Of a stretch of DNA of 26,893 nucleotides, positions 16,271 through 23,480 are shown in pieces (positions within the stretch are counted from its first letter, which is position 1; each line of letters begins with the position of its first letter). The position numbers and the translations under genes were made by a program. The DNA is from Kiritimatiellia bacterium (GTDB taxonomy: Bacteria > Verrucomicrobiota > Kiritimatiellia > RFP12 > UBA1067), in assembly GCA_017629455.1 (NCBI GenBank), contig JAGBXE010000166.1, positions 1 through 26,893 on the forward strand, in the 5' to 3' direction. A model generated the notes under the pieces. It saw only the letters and a program-made list of their open reading frames with translations. It made no database searches and was not told where the DNA came from.

Positions 16271-17332
16271 TTAGTTCGCCTCCTTCCGTATCGCAGCAAG
16301 CACTTCATCCATTGAGGGAATCATGCCGCCGACACGGTTGCACATGGAAACTGGTTTTGAGCAACCAATCGCAAGCTTAACATCCTCATTCATCTGCCCC
16401 ATGTTGAGCTCGACTGTGAGGAAACTTTTTACCTTCTCTGCCGCCTTAACAAGCGGCTCCTTCGGGAAGGGATAAAGAGTTATCGGACGAATCATGCCGA
16501 CCTTGATGCCTTCTTTGCGAGCGGCAACGATCGCATTCTTCGAAACACGCGCGGTAATGCCGACAGAAACAAGGCAGATTTCCGCATCGTCCATCATGTA
16601 CTCTTCCCAGCGGCACTCTTCGCGCTCAAGCTTGGCATAACGCTCAAAGCGCTCGAGATTCGTCTTCTCAAGCTCTTCTGGCTTAAGGTAAAGAGAATTG
16701 ACGATATTGTGCGGACGCTTCATCATCGTGCCCGATGCAGCCCACGGCTTTTCGGCCGTCGCCTCGGACAAATCGATCTCGTCGGGAAGCACAACGCTCT
16801 CCATCATCTGGCCCATCGTGCCGTCGGCAAGGAGCATTGCAGGCATACGATATTTTTCGCCAAGCTCAAAAGCTAAGCGCGTCATATCGGCCATTTCCTG
16901 AACTGTCGCAGGCGCGAGAACGATAATATGGAAATCGCCGTGCCCGGGGCCGCGCGTCATAAAAAAGTAATCCGACTGCGAAGGCTGAATTCCGCCAAGG
17001 CCAGGACCGCCGCGCTGAATATTGACTATAAGCGCAGGAAGATCGGCACCAGCCAAATATGAAATGCCTTCAGCCTTAAGCGAAATACCTGGCGAGCTTG
17101 AGCTCGTCATTGCGCGCACGCCTGCGGAAGCCGCACCGTACACCATATTAATCGCCGCGATTTCACTTTCGGCCTGAAGGAATGTGCCGCCTATTTTAGG
17201 CATACGCTTTGACATATAGGCGGCAATTTCAGTCTGCGGCGTAATTGGATAGCCGAAATAGTGACGGCAACCGCAACGTATCGCGGCTTCCGCGATCGCC
17301 TCGTTGCCTTTCATAAGAACTTTTGAACCCAT
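16271..17332 (-). CDS. vorB: 2-oxoacid:ferredoxin oxidoreductase, alpha subunit (VorB-like)
   Basis: Alpha subunit (pyrimidine-binding and domain II) of a four-subunit oxidoreductase converting a 2-oxoacid and CoA to acyl-CoA, CO2 and reduced ferredoxin. The opening [20 protein letters not shown], then [28 protein letters not shown] and [20 protein letters not shown], match what I recall of proteins annotated VorB (3-methyl-2-oxobutanoate, i.e. branched-chain 2-oxoacids). 2-Oxoglutarate (KorA-type) remains possible. The reading frame could open at a TTG at 17347, but ATG 17332 has AGAGG at correct spacing and matches the family start; 353 residues result. Four bases after the ferredoxin gene, one base before beta. 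Confidence 0.9.
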   Translation of the reverse strand: MGSKVLMKGNEAIAEAAIRCGCRHYFGYPITPQTEIAAYMSKRMPKIGGTFLQAESEIAAINMVYGAASAGVRAMTSSSSPGISLKAEGISYLAGADLPALIVNIQRGGPGLGGIQPSQSDYFFMTRGPGHGDFHIIVLAPATVQEMADMTRLAFELGEKYRMPAMLLADGTMGQMMESVVLPDEIDLSEATAEKPWAASGTMMKRPHNIVNSLYLKPEELEKTNLERFERYAKLEREECRWEEYMMDDAEICLVSVGITARVSKNAIVAARKEGIKVGMIRPITLYPFPKEPLVKAAEKVKSFLTVELNMGQMNEDVKLAIGCSKPVSMCNRVGGMIPSMDEVLAAIRKEAN

Positions 17333-17336
17333 ATCG

Positions 17337-17546
17337 CTACCTCTCAACGGTTATCACAGAATCGGGGCACATCATGGCGCAGCATGCGCAGCCAATGCAC
17401 TCTTCAGGCTTGATGCATGATACAGGCGAATGCCCTTTACGGTTGAGCCGCGTCTTCGACAGCTCAAGAATCTTTTTAGGACAAGCCGTCACGCACAGCC
17501 CGCAGCCCTTGCAGATTTCTTCTTTGAACGTCAATTTACCCGTCAT
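17337..17546 (-). CDS. 2[4Fe-4S] ferredoxin subunit of the 2-oxoacid oxidoreductase
   Basis: A 69-residue delta subunit passing electrons from the thiamine centre to soluble ferredoxin. Two complete cluster motifs: C12-x2-C15-x2-C18-x3-C22-P and C50-x2-C53-x2-C56-x3-C60-P. One extra Cys (C44) and C55 are not in the standard pattern. The start ATG has GGAG upstream, and the first 11 bases overlap the end of the DEAD-box helicase gene, so translation is probably coupled to it. First gene of the delta-alpha-beta-gamma set. Confidence 0.95.
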   Translation of the reverse strand: MTGKLTFKEEICKGCGLCVTACPKKILELSKTRLNRKGHSPVSCIKPEECIGCACCAMMCPDSVITVER

Positions 17547-19452
17547 TGCGAGTCTCCTCTTTTAAGCTGCCGCACGACCACTCTTCGACTTCTTCTTTTT
17601 GGTCGACCGGCTTTATGTAGACATCGGTCTCATCGGCCGGCTGCGCCTTCTGCTCAAACGCATTTTCAAACTTCGGAAGCTCGCGCTCGGGCGCGTCGGT
17701 GCGAATCCTTGCAGGCGCGCCCGTGCCGGTAGTAGCGTTAGCTCCGACAAGCGCAGCTGCGGCAGCCTTCTGATCTTCGCCCGCTGCTTCACGCGCATCA
17801 ACCTCGGCCTTCGCCTCAACATCAACATCGCCAAGGCGAGTATTGCGCGCAGGAAGCGCTTTCATAAGCGGATCGTCTGGGCCGATAACCGTGCACTTGA
17901 GCGTCTCATTTATGTACGCTTCAATATCGGGTATCTGGCAGCTTTCGAACTCATCGGCAAACGAAATGGCAATCCCTGTTTGCCCAGCCCGGCCAGTACG
18001 CCCGATTCGGTGAACGTAATCTTCTGCTTCGTAAGGGAAGTCAAAGTTTACAACGTACTCAAGGCCCTTAATGTCGATGCCGCGGCCGGCAACGTCAGTA
18101 GCAACTACTACCTTTACCTCATTGTCGCGGAAAGCGTCTAGAACTTTAAGGCGCTTATTCTGATTGACATCGCCAGAAAGCATCTCAACGGAAACGCCGC
18201 GCGTTTTAAGAGAGTCGTAGACGTCTTCTGTAGTCGTTTTGCGATTGCAGAAAACTATCGTTCGAGCCTCCGGATGAAGCGCGATGTGATTAAAGAGAAC
18301 CGTAAACTTATCCTTCGCCTGAACGACATAGACAACCTGCTTAACAGTGTCGGTTGCGTTCGTCTCCGACTCAACCTCGGCCTTGAACGGCTCTTCCATC
18401 CAGTTCATCGCAAGGCGCATTACAGTGTCGTTAAGCGTTGCCGAATAAAGCATCGTAGCGCGCTTATCTTTGGGCGGAAGATAGCTCATAATGCGGCGGA
18501 CGTCGGGGATAAAGCCCATATCGAGCATCCTGTCGGCCTCATCGATTACGAGCGTATCGACATTCATCAGATTGATAACGCGCGATTTAACGAAATCAAG
18601 TAAACGCCCAGGGGTGGCTACAAGCAAATCAACGGGAGAAGAAACTACTTCTCGACGCTGCCTGTCGTAATCCATGCCGCCATAAACCGCAAGCGACTTT
18701 AAGCCCGTGTACTTACCGATTGCGTCGGCATCCTTGCAAATCTGAATAACAAGTTCACGCGTAGGAGCAATCACAAGAGCGCGAGGATTGCCGCCTTCGG
18801 TTGCGCGATTCTCGGGCGAACGCAAATAGCGAGTAAGAATCGCAACAAGAAATGCCGCCGTCTTACCAGAACCAGTCTGCGCCTTGCCGGCAATATTCTT
18901 ACCAGCGAGAGCCTGATCCAAGGAAAGGGCCTGAATCTCAGTGCAATACTTAAAACCCAAATCGGCAATGCCGTGCAACACCTCGGAGGGCAAATCAAAA
19001 TCATGGAAGCGGCGCTTACCCTCAACTGGCTCAACAGTAAATGTCGCAGGATCCCACGCTGCATGGGCCGCCTTACGAGCCGCCAACTCTTGAGCACTTA
19101 TTTCACCACCTGGGCGCATCTCGCCCGCTGCGGTATTAACTGAAAATGGACCACGAGCGCGCCTACCATTGTTGCCGCGGCCTCGATTAGCCTGCTTGCC
19201 GCGCCCATTTGCATCTCGCCCGTCAAAAGGCTGCCTCTGCGAACCTTGCCCAGACTTCTGCGGACGCGAACCAGGCTTTTGCTGCTTCTGCTGCTGGCCA
19301 CGCTGCTGGCGATCGCCCTGATACCGCTCGCCACCATTCTTTCCACCGCGACCCTTGCCTTGACGCCGCCCCTTGCCACTCTGCTGCTTTTGCGAACGCT
19401 TGGCGGTGCCGAATAATATGGCCGCGATTTTTTTGAGAAAACCAAATGCCAT
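17536..19452 (-). CDS. DEAD-box ATP-dependent RNA helicase, RhlB/RhlE-like
   Basis: All core motifs are present (numbering from ATG 19452): Walker A AQTGSGKT (191-198), PTREL (230-234), TPGR (280-283), DEAD (304-307), SAT (337-339), VATDVAGRGID (450-460) and HRIGRTGR (481-488). The Q-motif region is near FKYCTEIQ. The total of 638 residues includes a ~110-residue N-terminal extension rich in Arg, Gly, Gln and Lys, opening with an amphipathic stretch (GFLKKIAAILFG), and an acidic C-terminal tail of ~100 residues. The reading frame is open to 19521, but the rpsI terminator lies inside that extra part, so ATG 19452 is used. The ribosome site is weak. Candidate roles are ribosome assembly or mRNA turnover, in line with neighbours rplM-rpsI. 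Confidence 0.93.
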   Translation of the reverse strand: MAFGFLKKIAAILFGTAKRSQKQQSGKGRRQGKGRGGKNGGERYQGDRQQRGQQQKQQKPGSRPQKSGQGSQRQPFDGRDANGRGKQANRGRGNNGRRARGPFSVNTAAGEMRPGGEISAQELAARKAAHAAWDPATFTVEPVEGKRRFHDFDLPSEVLHGIADLGFKYCTEIQALSLDQALAGKNIAGKAQTGSGKTAAFLVAILTRYLRSPENRATEGGNPRALVIAPTRELVIQICKDADAIGKYTGLKSLAVYGGMDYDRQRREVVSSPVDLLVATPGRLLDFVKSRVINLMNVDTLVIDEADRMLDMGFIPDVRRIMSYLPPKDKRATMLYSATLNDTVMRLAMNWMEEPFKAEVESETNATDTVKQVVYVVQAKDKFTVLFNHIALHPEARTIVFCNRKTTTEDVYDSLKTRGVSVEMLSGDVNQNKRLKVLDAFRDNEVKVVVATDVAGRGIDIKGLEYVVNFDFPYEAEDYVHRIGRTGRAGQTGIAISFADEFESCQIPDIEAYINETLKCTVIGPDDPLMKALPARNTRLGDVDVEAKAEVDAREAAGEDQKAAAAALVGANATTGTGAPARIRTDAPERELPKFENAFEQKAQPADETDVYIKPVDQKEEVEEWSCGSLKEETRNDG

Positions 19453-19477
19453 TTGTACTGTCTTTTCTTCGTAGCCG

Positions 19478-19510
19478 AAAAAAAACCGCGGCGGCGCTTG
19501 TGGCCGCCGC
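19478..19510 (-). terminator. intrinsic terminator of rplM-rpsI
   Basis: GCGGCGGC (19510-19503), a 7-base loop, and GCCGCCGC (19495-19488) form a perfect 8-bp G+C stem followed by GG and eight T (19485-19478). It begins 14 bases after the rpsI stop. Only 25 bases remain to the helicase ATG, too few for a normal promoter, so it may act as an attenuator with read-through. Confidence 0.9.
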
Positions 19511-19523
19511 AGTTGCTGCACTT

Positions 19524-19925
19524 TTAGCGCTTCGAGAACTGGAAGCGCTTGCGAGCTCCGGGCTGACCGGGTTTCTTACGTTCCTTCATGCGGCTGTCAC
19601 GAGTCATGCAGCCTGCCTTCTTAAGCGCGGAACGCGTCGATTCGTCGGCGAGGACGATCGCACGCGCAAGACCGTGGCGGATAGCGCCTGCCTGGCCAGC
19701 GATGCCGCCGCCCTTGGCATATGCCATAACGTCGATCTTGGACATATCAAAGCCCGAAATGGAAACGGGCTGCTTGAGATAGTCGCGAAGAGCTTCAGAG
19801 GGGATGTACGTCTCAAGTGCGACACCATTGACCGTCCAAACGCCCTTGCCCTCAACGAGGTTCACGCGTGCAGTTGCCGTCTTGCGGCGGCCTGTTCCTG
19901 CGGAAATTGCCTTCTTGGTTGCCAT
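19524..19925 (-). CDS. rpsI: 30S ribosomal protein S9
   Basis: Universal S9 (uS9). The start MATKKAISAGTGRRKTATAR and the C-terminal tail ending GARKRFQFSKR, which reaches the P-site tRNA, are diagnostic. At 133 residues it is normal in length. AGGAGG precedes the ATG by about eight bases. It follows rplM by 18 bases in the conserved L13-S9 pair and is closed by a strong terminator. Confidence 0.98.
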   Translation of the reverse strand: MATKKAISAGTGRRKTATARVNLVEGKGVWTVNGVALETYIPSEALRDYLKQPVSISGFDMSKIDVMAYAKGGGIAGQAGAIRHGLARAIVLADESTRSALKKAGCMTRDSRMKERKKPGQPGARKRFQFSKR

Positions 19926-19943
19926 TTAAGAACCTCCTAGAGC

Positions 19944-20375
19944 TTAAAGCTTGATTTCAACCGGCTTCTGCGCGGCGTGGGTGTGCTCGGCGCCCGCGAA
20001 GACCTTGACACGGGTCATCATCTTGCGCGCGATATTGTTCTTCGGGAGCATGCCCCAAACAGCTTCCTTGATCATGCGATCAGGGTGCTTTGCACGCATC
20101 TCGGCGGCCGTGAAACGCTTAAGACCCCCACGGTAACCTGAATAGCGCTGATATTCTTTCTGCTCTTCCTTCTTGCCCGTCAACTTCACCTTAGCGGCGT
20201 TTGTGACGATAACGAAAGCACCTGCATCAACTGACGGATCAAACGTCGGCAGATCCTTCGCACGGAGCTTGTTGGCGATTACGACGGCAAGGCGCCCGAG
20301 CGGGCGATCCTTCGCGTCAACTACGTACCAAGCGCGATTGTCGCCTGGATTCGGAGCGCGATAACTCTTCTGCAT
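19944..20375 (-). CDS. rplM: 50S ribosomal protein L13
   Basis: Universal L13 (uL13), 143 residues. Diagnostic segments are WYVVDAKDRPLGRLAVVIAN, GAFVIVTNAAKVKLTGKK, the GMLPKNNIARKMMTRVKVFAG block and HTHAAQKP at the C-terminus. AAGGA lies ahead of the ATG. First gene of the rplM-rpsI operon, with its own promoter and a ~98-base structured leader. Confidence 0.98.
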   Translation of the reverse strand: MQKSYRAPNPGDNRAWYVVDAKDRPLGRLAVVIANKLRAKDLPTFDPSVDAGAFVIVTNAAKVKLTGKKEEQKEYQRYSGYRGGLKRFTAAEMRAKHPDRMIKEAVWGMLPKNNIARKMMTRVKVFAGAEHTHAAQKPVEIKL

Positions 20376-20473
20376 CTTTATTTTTCCTTAACTTTTTGCG
20401 GGTTTGTGCCCTTTGTCCCGGGTTTTGTCCGCAGTTTACCGGTCGCCTCCGGTTAGCCCCCGAAGACGAATGA
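20376..20473 (-). promoter_or_regulatory. structured 5' leader of rplM-rpsI, candidate autoregulatory element
   Basis: The predicted untranslated leader is ~98 bases. It holds ACCGG-AGGCGA-CCGGT (20453-20438), then an outer stem TGCGG/CCGCA (20433-20429 with 20401-20397). This stem encloses short C/G runs separated by repeated ACAAA, then an A-rich ribosome-binding segment (AAGGA). L13 operons elsewhere are controlled by leader RNA structures; whether L13 binds this one is inference. Confidence 0.45.
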
Positions 20474-20479
20474 GAGTGA

Positions 20480-20509
20480 ATTATAGCAAAAAATCCCTGC
20501 TTCACGCAA
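20480..20509 (-). promoter_or_regulatory. sigma70-type promoter of rplM-rpsI
   Basis: On the minus strand: -35 TTGCGT (20509-20504), an 18-base spacer that includes a run of six T, and a perfect -10 TATAAT (20485-20480). Expected start near 20473. Unlike the promoters of fhs and rsmI, this one has a long leader and a Shine-Dalgarno. Confidence 0.7.
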
Positions 20510-20571
20510 GTAGACGCCCACTTATCGGGAGTGTCGCTTGCCATTGTGATGTCCAAAAGTAAATGCAAGAA

Positions 20572-21039
20572 TTACTTGCGTTTAGTTTTGGACACGACTA
20601 AAAACTTAAGAAGCGCCGTACATCCTTTAAGGACGTCTTCGTAAGTCTGATCGAAATTGCCGGTGTACCAGGGGTCGGCAATCGATTGCTCGCTCCCGGC
20701 AAACGAAAGAAGGCTCCTAATTTTGCCGCGATCTTCTGGAAAGACTAGTCTTTTAAGGTCGGCAATATTATAAGCATCCATTCCGATAAGTAAATCGTAC
20801 TCTTTTGCCTTCGCTGCCGTCAAAAGCCATGCCGCACGCGGCGAGAACGCAACGCCCATCTCCTTAAGCTTCGCGCGTGTTCCATAATGGATATCGCTAC
20901 CGATCTCATCGGTATGTAACGCCGCCGACTCAACCTTGATATCTGTACATCCTGCATCGATAAGCAGCTTTTTCATGACAAATTCTGCCATGGGCGAACG
21001 GCAAATATTGCCGTGACACAGAAATAATATCGATTTCAT
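20572..21039 (-). CDS. low-molecular-weight protein-tyrosine phosphatase
   Basis: Cytosolic phosphatase of the LMW-PTP/ArsC-like fold. The P-loop is at the N-terminus, FLCHGNICRSPMAEF, with the nucleophile Cys8 and Arg14 (C-x5-R-S). The general-acid loop is DPWYTGNFDQTYEDV (Asp in DPW). The 155-residue length is normal. The frame is open to a TTG at 21045, but ATG 21039 gives the standard MKSILFLCHGN start. It begins seven bases after the symporter gene and is probably co-transcribed. Substrate unknown; in many bacteria such enzymes act with tyrosine kinases of capsule export, but none is seen here. Confidence 0.93.
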   Translation of the reverse strand: MKSILFLCHGNICRSPMAEFVMKKLLIDAGCTDIKVESAALHTDEIGSDIHYGTRAKLKEMGVAFSPRAAWLLTAAKAKEYDLLIGMDAYNIADLKRLVFPEDRGKIRSLLSFAGSEQSIADPWYTGNFDQTYEDVLKGCTALLKFLVVSKTKRK

Positions 21040-21046
21040 CGCCAAA

Positions 21047-22624
21047 TTACCTTACCTTGTCAAAGGCTTCGCAGATTGAAGCACTTGGTTTTTTCGAAAT
21101 AAGCGACGCTAAAACAGTAACGATAAATGCTAAGAAAAAGCCTGGGGCTAGCTCATAAAGCGCAAAAATAGGATATTTAGCAACTAGCGAAGCGTTTGAC
21201 GCAAGCACAAATTTCCAGATGAAGCACGTTGCCGCGCCGGTAATCATTCCAGAGATTGCGCCAATAAGCGTTGTACGCCGCCAAAAGAGCGCAAGAATCA
21301 TAAGAGGGCCAAACGCTGCTCCAAAGCCCGCCCATGCAAAGGAAACCATCTTCATAACTACCTTAAAAAAGTCAGACGTCGTGTCCATCGCCATAATAAG
21401 CGCAACTACAGCAACAGCTCCTACTGCAAGACGCGAAACTGTTATAAGCTCGCGATTTGTCGCCTTTTTACGCAGCACAACTTTGTATATGTCGTTTGAA
21501 AATGACGATGCCGAAACTAGCAACTGGCTATCGGCCGTCGACATAATGGCAGCCATAATAGCCGAAAGAAGTATCCCGGCTATAATCCGCGAAAGAAAAC
21601 CGCCGCTAAAAATGCCGTTCACCATAACAATAAACATCTTTTCGGCATCATTGCCGACGCTCGCAAGAGTAAGATTCTTCTGCATAAGGTACAAGTGAGC
21701 TACCAACCCTATTGCGACTGCCGCGGCAAGAGAAATCAAGACCCATGTCATTGCTATCCGGCGCGAACCTTTGATCTCGCTAGGATTGGCAATCGACATA
21801 AAGCGCACGAGAATATGCGGCATACCGAAATACCCAAGCCCCCATGCCATACACGAGCAAAGGCTTATTAGCCCAATACCCTTTTGTGTAGAAGCATTCG
21901 TAAAAAGTGACTGCAAATATGGATTTACGGCATTTAACGCATCGACAGTTTGAGAAAAGCCGCCGCAGTCGCAAACAACTATCGCAGGAACTACTACTAT
22001 AGCGACAAACATTAGTAAGCCCTGTATTAAGTCGGTCCAGCAAACAGCCATATATCCGCCTAAAAGCGTATACGAAACAACAACTAAAGCAGCTATCCAA
22101 AGGGCAAGCTGATAACCCGTAAGCGTAACGCCGCAAATAGATAATACTTCAGGAATGCCGAACGTAGACGTAAAAAGCTTAGCCGCGCTTACAAAAGCAG
22201 AAGCAGTGTAGAACGTGAAGAATACAAGAATAATAACCGCAGCAACAATACGCGAAACGCCTGAACGGTCCTCAAAACGATTGCATATAAAATCAGGTAT
22301 GGTAATGGCATCACCATAAGCCTGAGAACAACGCCTCAAGCGCTCGGCGATAATCTTCCAATTAAGATAAGTACCTATTAGTAGCCCAACGCCAATCCAA
22401 GCCTCGGAAAAGCCACCGACAAAAATCGCGCCAGGTAGCCCCATCAATAGCCACCCCGACATATCAGAGGCCTGCGCAGAGAGCGCAACCACCCACTTAT
22501 TCATTTTGCGCCCACCAAGGTAATAATCCCCCAGCGACTCCTGACGCTTTGAAAACAGAAAACCTATTGTAAGCATCAACGCAAGATAACCCACAAACGA
22601 ACAAAGTACGTGCCAATCAAACAT
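21047..22624 (-). CDS. putP: sodium/proline symporter (SSS family)
   Basis: Sodium:solute symporter, 525 residues, with about 13 hydrophobic segments. The N-terminal third closely follows PutP: DYYLGGRKMNKWVVALSAQA, SDMSGWLLMGLPGAIFVGG, then TIPDFICNRFEDRSG and GGYMAVCWTDLIQGLLM. The AxxSDMSGWLLMGLPG block contains residues that bind Na+ and substrate in this family, which makes proline more likely than other SSS substrates. AGG is about seven bases before the ATG. The promoter has a perfect consensus; the phosphatase gene follows. Divergent from rsmI. Confidence 0.93.
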   Translation of the reverse strand: MFDWHVLCSFVGYLALMLTIGFLFSKRQESLGDYYLGGRKMNKWVVALSAQASDMSGWLLMGLPGAIFVGGFSEAWIGVGLLIGTYLNWKIIAERLRRCSQAYGDAITIPDFICNRFEDRSGVSRIVAAVIILVFFTFYTASAFVSAAKLFTSTFGIPEVLSICGVTLTGYQLALWIAALVVVSYTLLGGYMAVCWTDLIQGLLMFVAIVVVPAIVVCDCGGFSQTVDALNAVNPYLQSLFTNASTQKGIGLISLCSCMAWGLGYFGMPHILVRFMSIANPSEIKGSRRIAMTWVLISLAAAVAIGLVAHLYLMQKNLTLASVGNDAEKMFIVMVNGIFSGGFLSRIIAGILLSAIMAAIMSTADSQLLVSASSFSNDIYKVVLRKKATNRELITVSRLAVGAVAVVALIMAMDTTSDFFKVVMKMVSFAWAGFGAAFGPLMILALFWRRTTLIGAISGMITGAATCFIWKFVLASNASLVAKYPIFALYELAPGFFLAFIVTVLASLISKKPSASICEAFDKVR

Positions 22625-22684
22625 GGTAGACCTGCATAACCTTTATTTAGAACCTGAAAAAAGACAATTCAAAAAGAGTGTCCC

Positions 22685-22713
22685 ATTATACGCTAAAGGT
22701 CGTGTAGTGTCAA
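22685..22713 (-). promoter_or_regulatory. perfect-consensus sigma70 promoter of putP
   Basis: On the minus strand: TTGACA (22713-22708), a spacer of exactly 17 bases (22707-22691) and TATAAT (22690-22685). Both hexamers and the spacing match the textbook consensus. Expected start near 22678, giving a leader of about 54 bases to the ATG at 22624. Confidence 0.88.
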
Positions 22714-22726
22714 ATGAGTGCGAATA

Positions 22727-22735
22727 TGATAAAAT
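22727..22735 (+). promoter_or_regulatory. extended -10 promoter of rsmI, nearly leaderless
   Basis: TGA followed by TAAAAT (22730-22735) is an extended -10; no good -35 is visible. The ATG of rsmI (22746) follows after ten bases, so a leader of at most a few bases is expected, and no Shine-Dalgarno is present. The 16-base block TATGATAAAATTTCGC differs from the one before fhs at one position. Confidence 0.62.
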
Positions 22736-22745
22736 TTCGCCTGCA

Positions 22746-23480
22746 ATGCTTTACGTAGTAGCTACACCAATCGGAAACCTCGGCGATATGTCAAAACGCG
22801 CCGAAGAGGTTTTGCGCAATGCCGATGTCATCGCGTGCGAAGACACTCGCCGCACATGGGCGCTTTTGTCAAACTTCGGCATACCGCGCCCGCGCGAAAT
22901 GTTCTCGTACCGTCAAGGCAATGAAGAACGCGTTACCGAACGAATCTTAAACATCTTAAACGAAGGGCGCAATGTCGCGCTTTGCTCCGACGGCGGATAT
23001 CCCGGCATCTCCGACCCTGGCTACAGGCTTATTCGCGCCTCAGCTACACAGGGAATAGCATACACGATTGTGCCTGGCCCTTGCGCTGTTGATGTAGCAC
23101 TTCTATTAAGCGGCCTTTCAACTTCGTCATACACATTCCGCGGCTTTCCGCCACGTGGCCCAGGCGCATTGCGCAACTGGTTTGCCGAAGACGCTGACAA
23201 AGAACACACTCTTATCTGCTACGAATCTCCTTTCCGTGTTGGTGCAACTCTCGCCGCCGCGCTCGACGTCTTAGGCGACAGGGAAGCAGCAGTTTGCATA
23301 GAACTTACGAAGCTCCATGAGCGAGTTGAACGCGGCTACCTAAAAGACTTAGCCGCTAAATTCGCGGCCGCTAAAGTAAAAGGCGAAGTTGCAATTGTCA
23401 TAGCCGGCAACAACCCAAAATTCATGCGCAAGGCAACTACAGAATGCGCGAACGGCGCTTCTGCCGAAAATACGCGCTGA
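22746..23480 (+). CDS. rsmI: 16S rRNA (cytidine(1402)-2'-O)-methyltransferase RsmI
   Basis: SAM-dependent methyltransferase of the tetrapyrrole-methylase fold that modifies C1402 of 16S rRNA. The start MLYVVATPIGNLGDMSKRAE is the exact family start, followed by ACEDTRRTWALL, the SAM-site block CSDGGYPGISDPGYRL (usually DAGTPGISDPG) and VPGPCAVDVALLLSGL. The frame stays open upstream to 22623, but those 41 residues resemble nothing in the family and the promoter lies inside them, so ATG 22746 is used. At 244 residues it lacks the ~40-residue C-terminal extension common in RsmI. Its 3' end overlaps the convergent comEC gene by 44 bases. Confidence 0.94.
   Translation: MLYVVATPIGNLGDMSKRAEEVLRNADVIACEDTRRTWALLSNFGIPRPREMFSYRQGNEERVTERILNILNEGRNVALCSDGGYPGISDPGYRLIRASATQGIAYTIVPGPCAVDVALLLSGLSTSSYTFRGFPPRGPGALRNWFAEDADKEHTLICYESPFRVGATLAAALDVLGDREAAVCIELTKLHERVERGYLKDLAAKFAAAKVKGEVAIVIAGNNPKFMRKATTECANGASAENTR

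Noticed and set aside
17599..18141. 180-codon plus-strand open frame opposite the helicase
   Set aside because: Antisense shadow of the helicase C-terminal region; no motif or ribosome site.
19453..19521. N-terminal extension of the DEAD-box helicase
   Set aside because: It would translate through the rpsI intrinsic terminator; ATG 19452 gives a normal start.
20500..20571. Terminator after the tyrosine phosphatase gene
   Set aside because: Only 3-4-bp stems can be drawn; the T6 run there belongs to the spacer of the rplM promoter.
22623..22745. N-terminal extension of rsmI (41 extra residues)
   Set aside because: The extension is not family-like, contains both the rsmI and putP promoters, and the standard RsmI start MLYVVATPIGNLG begins at 22746.
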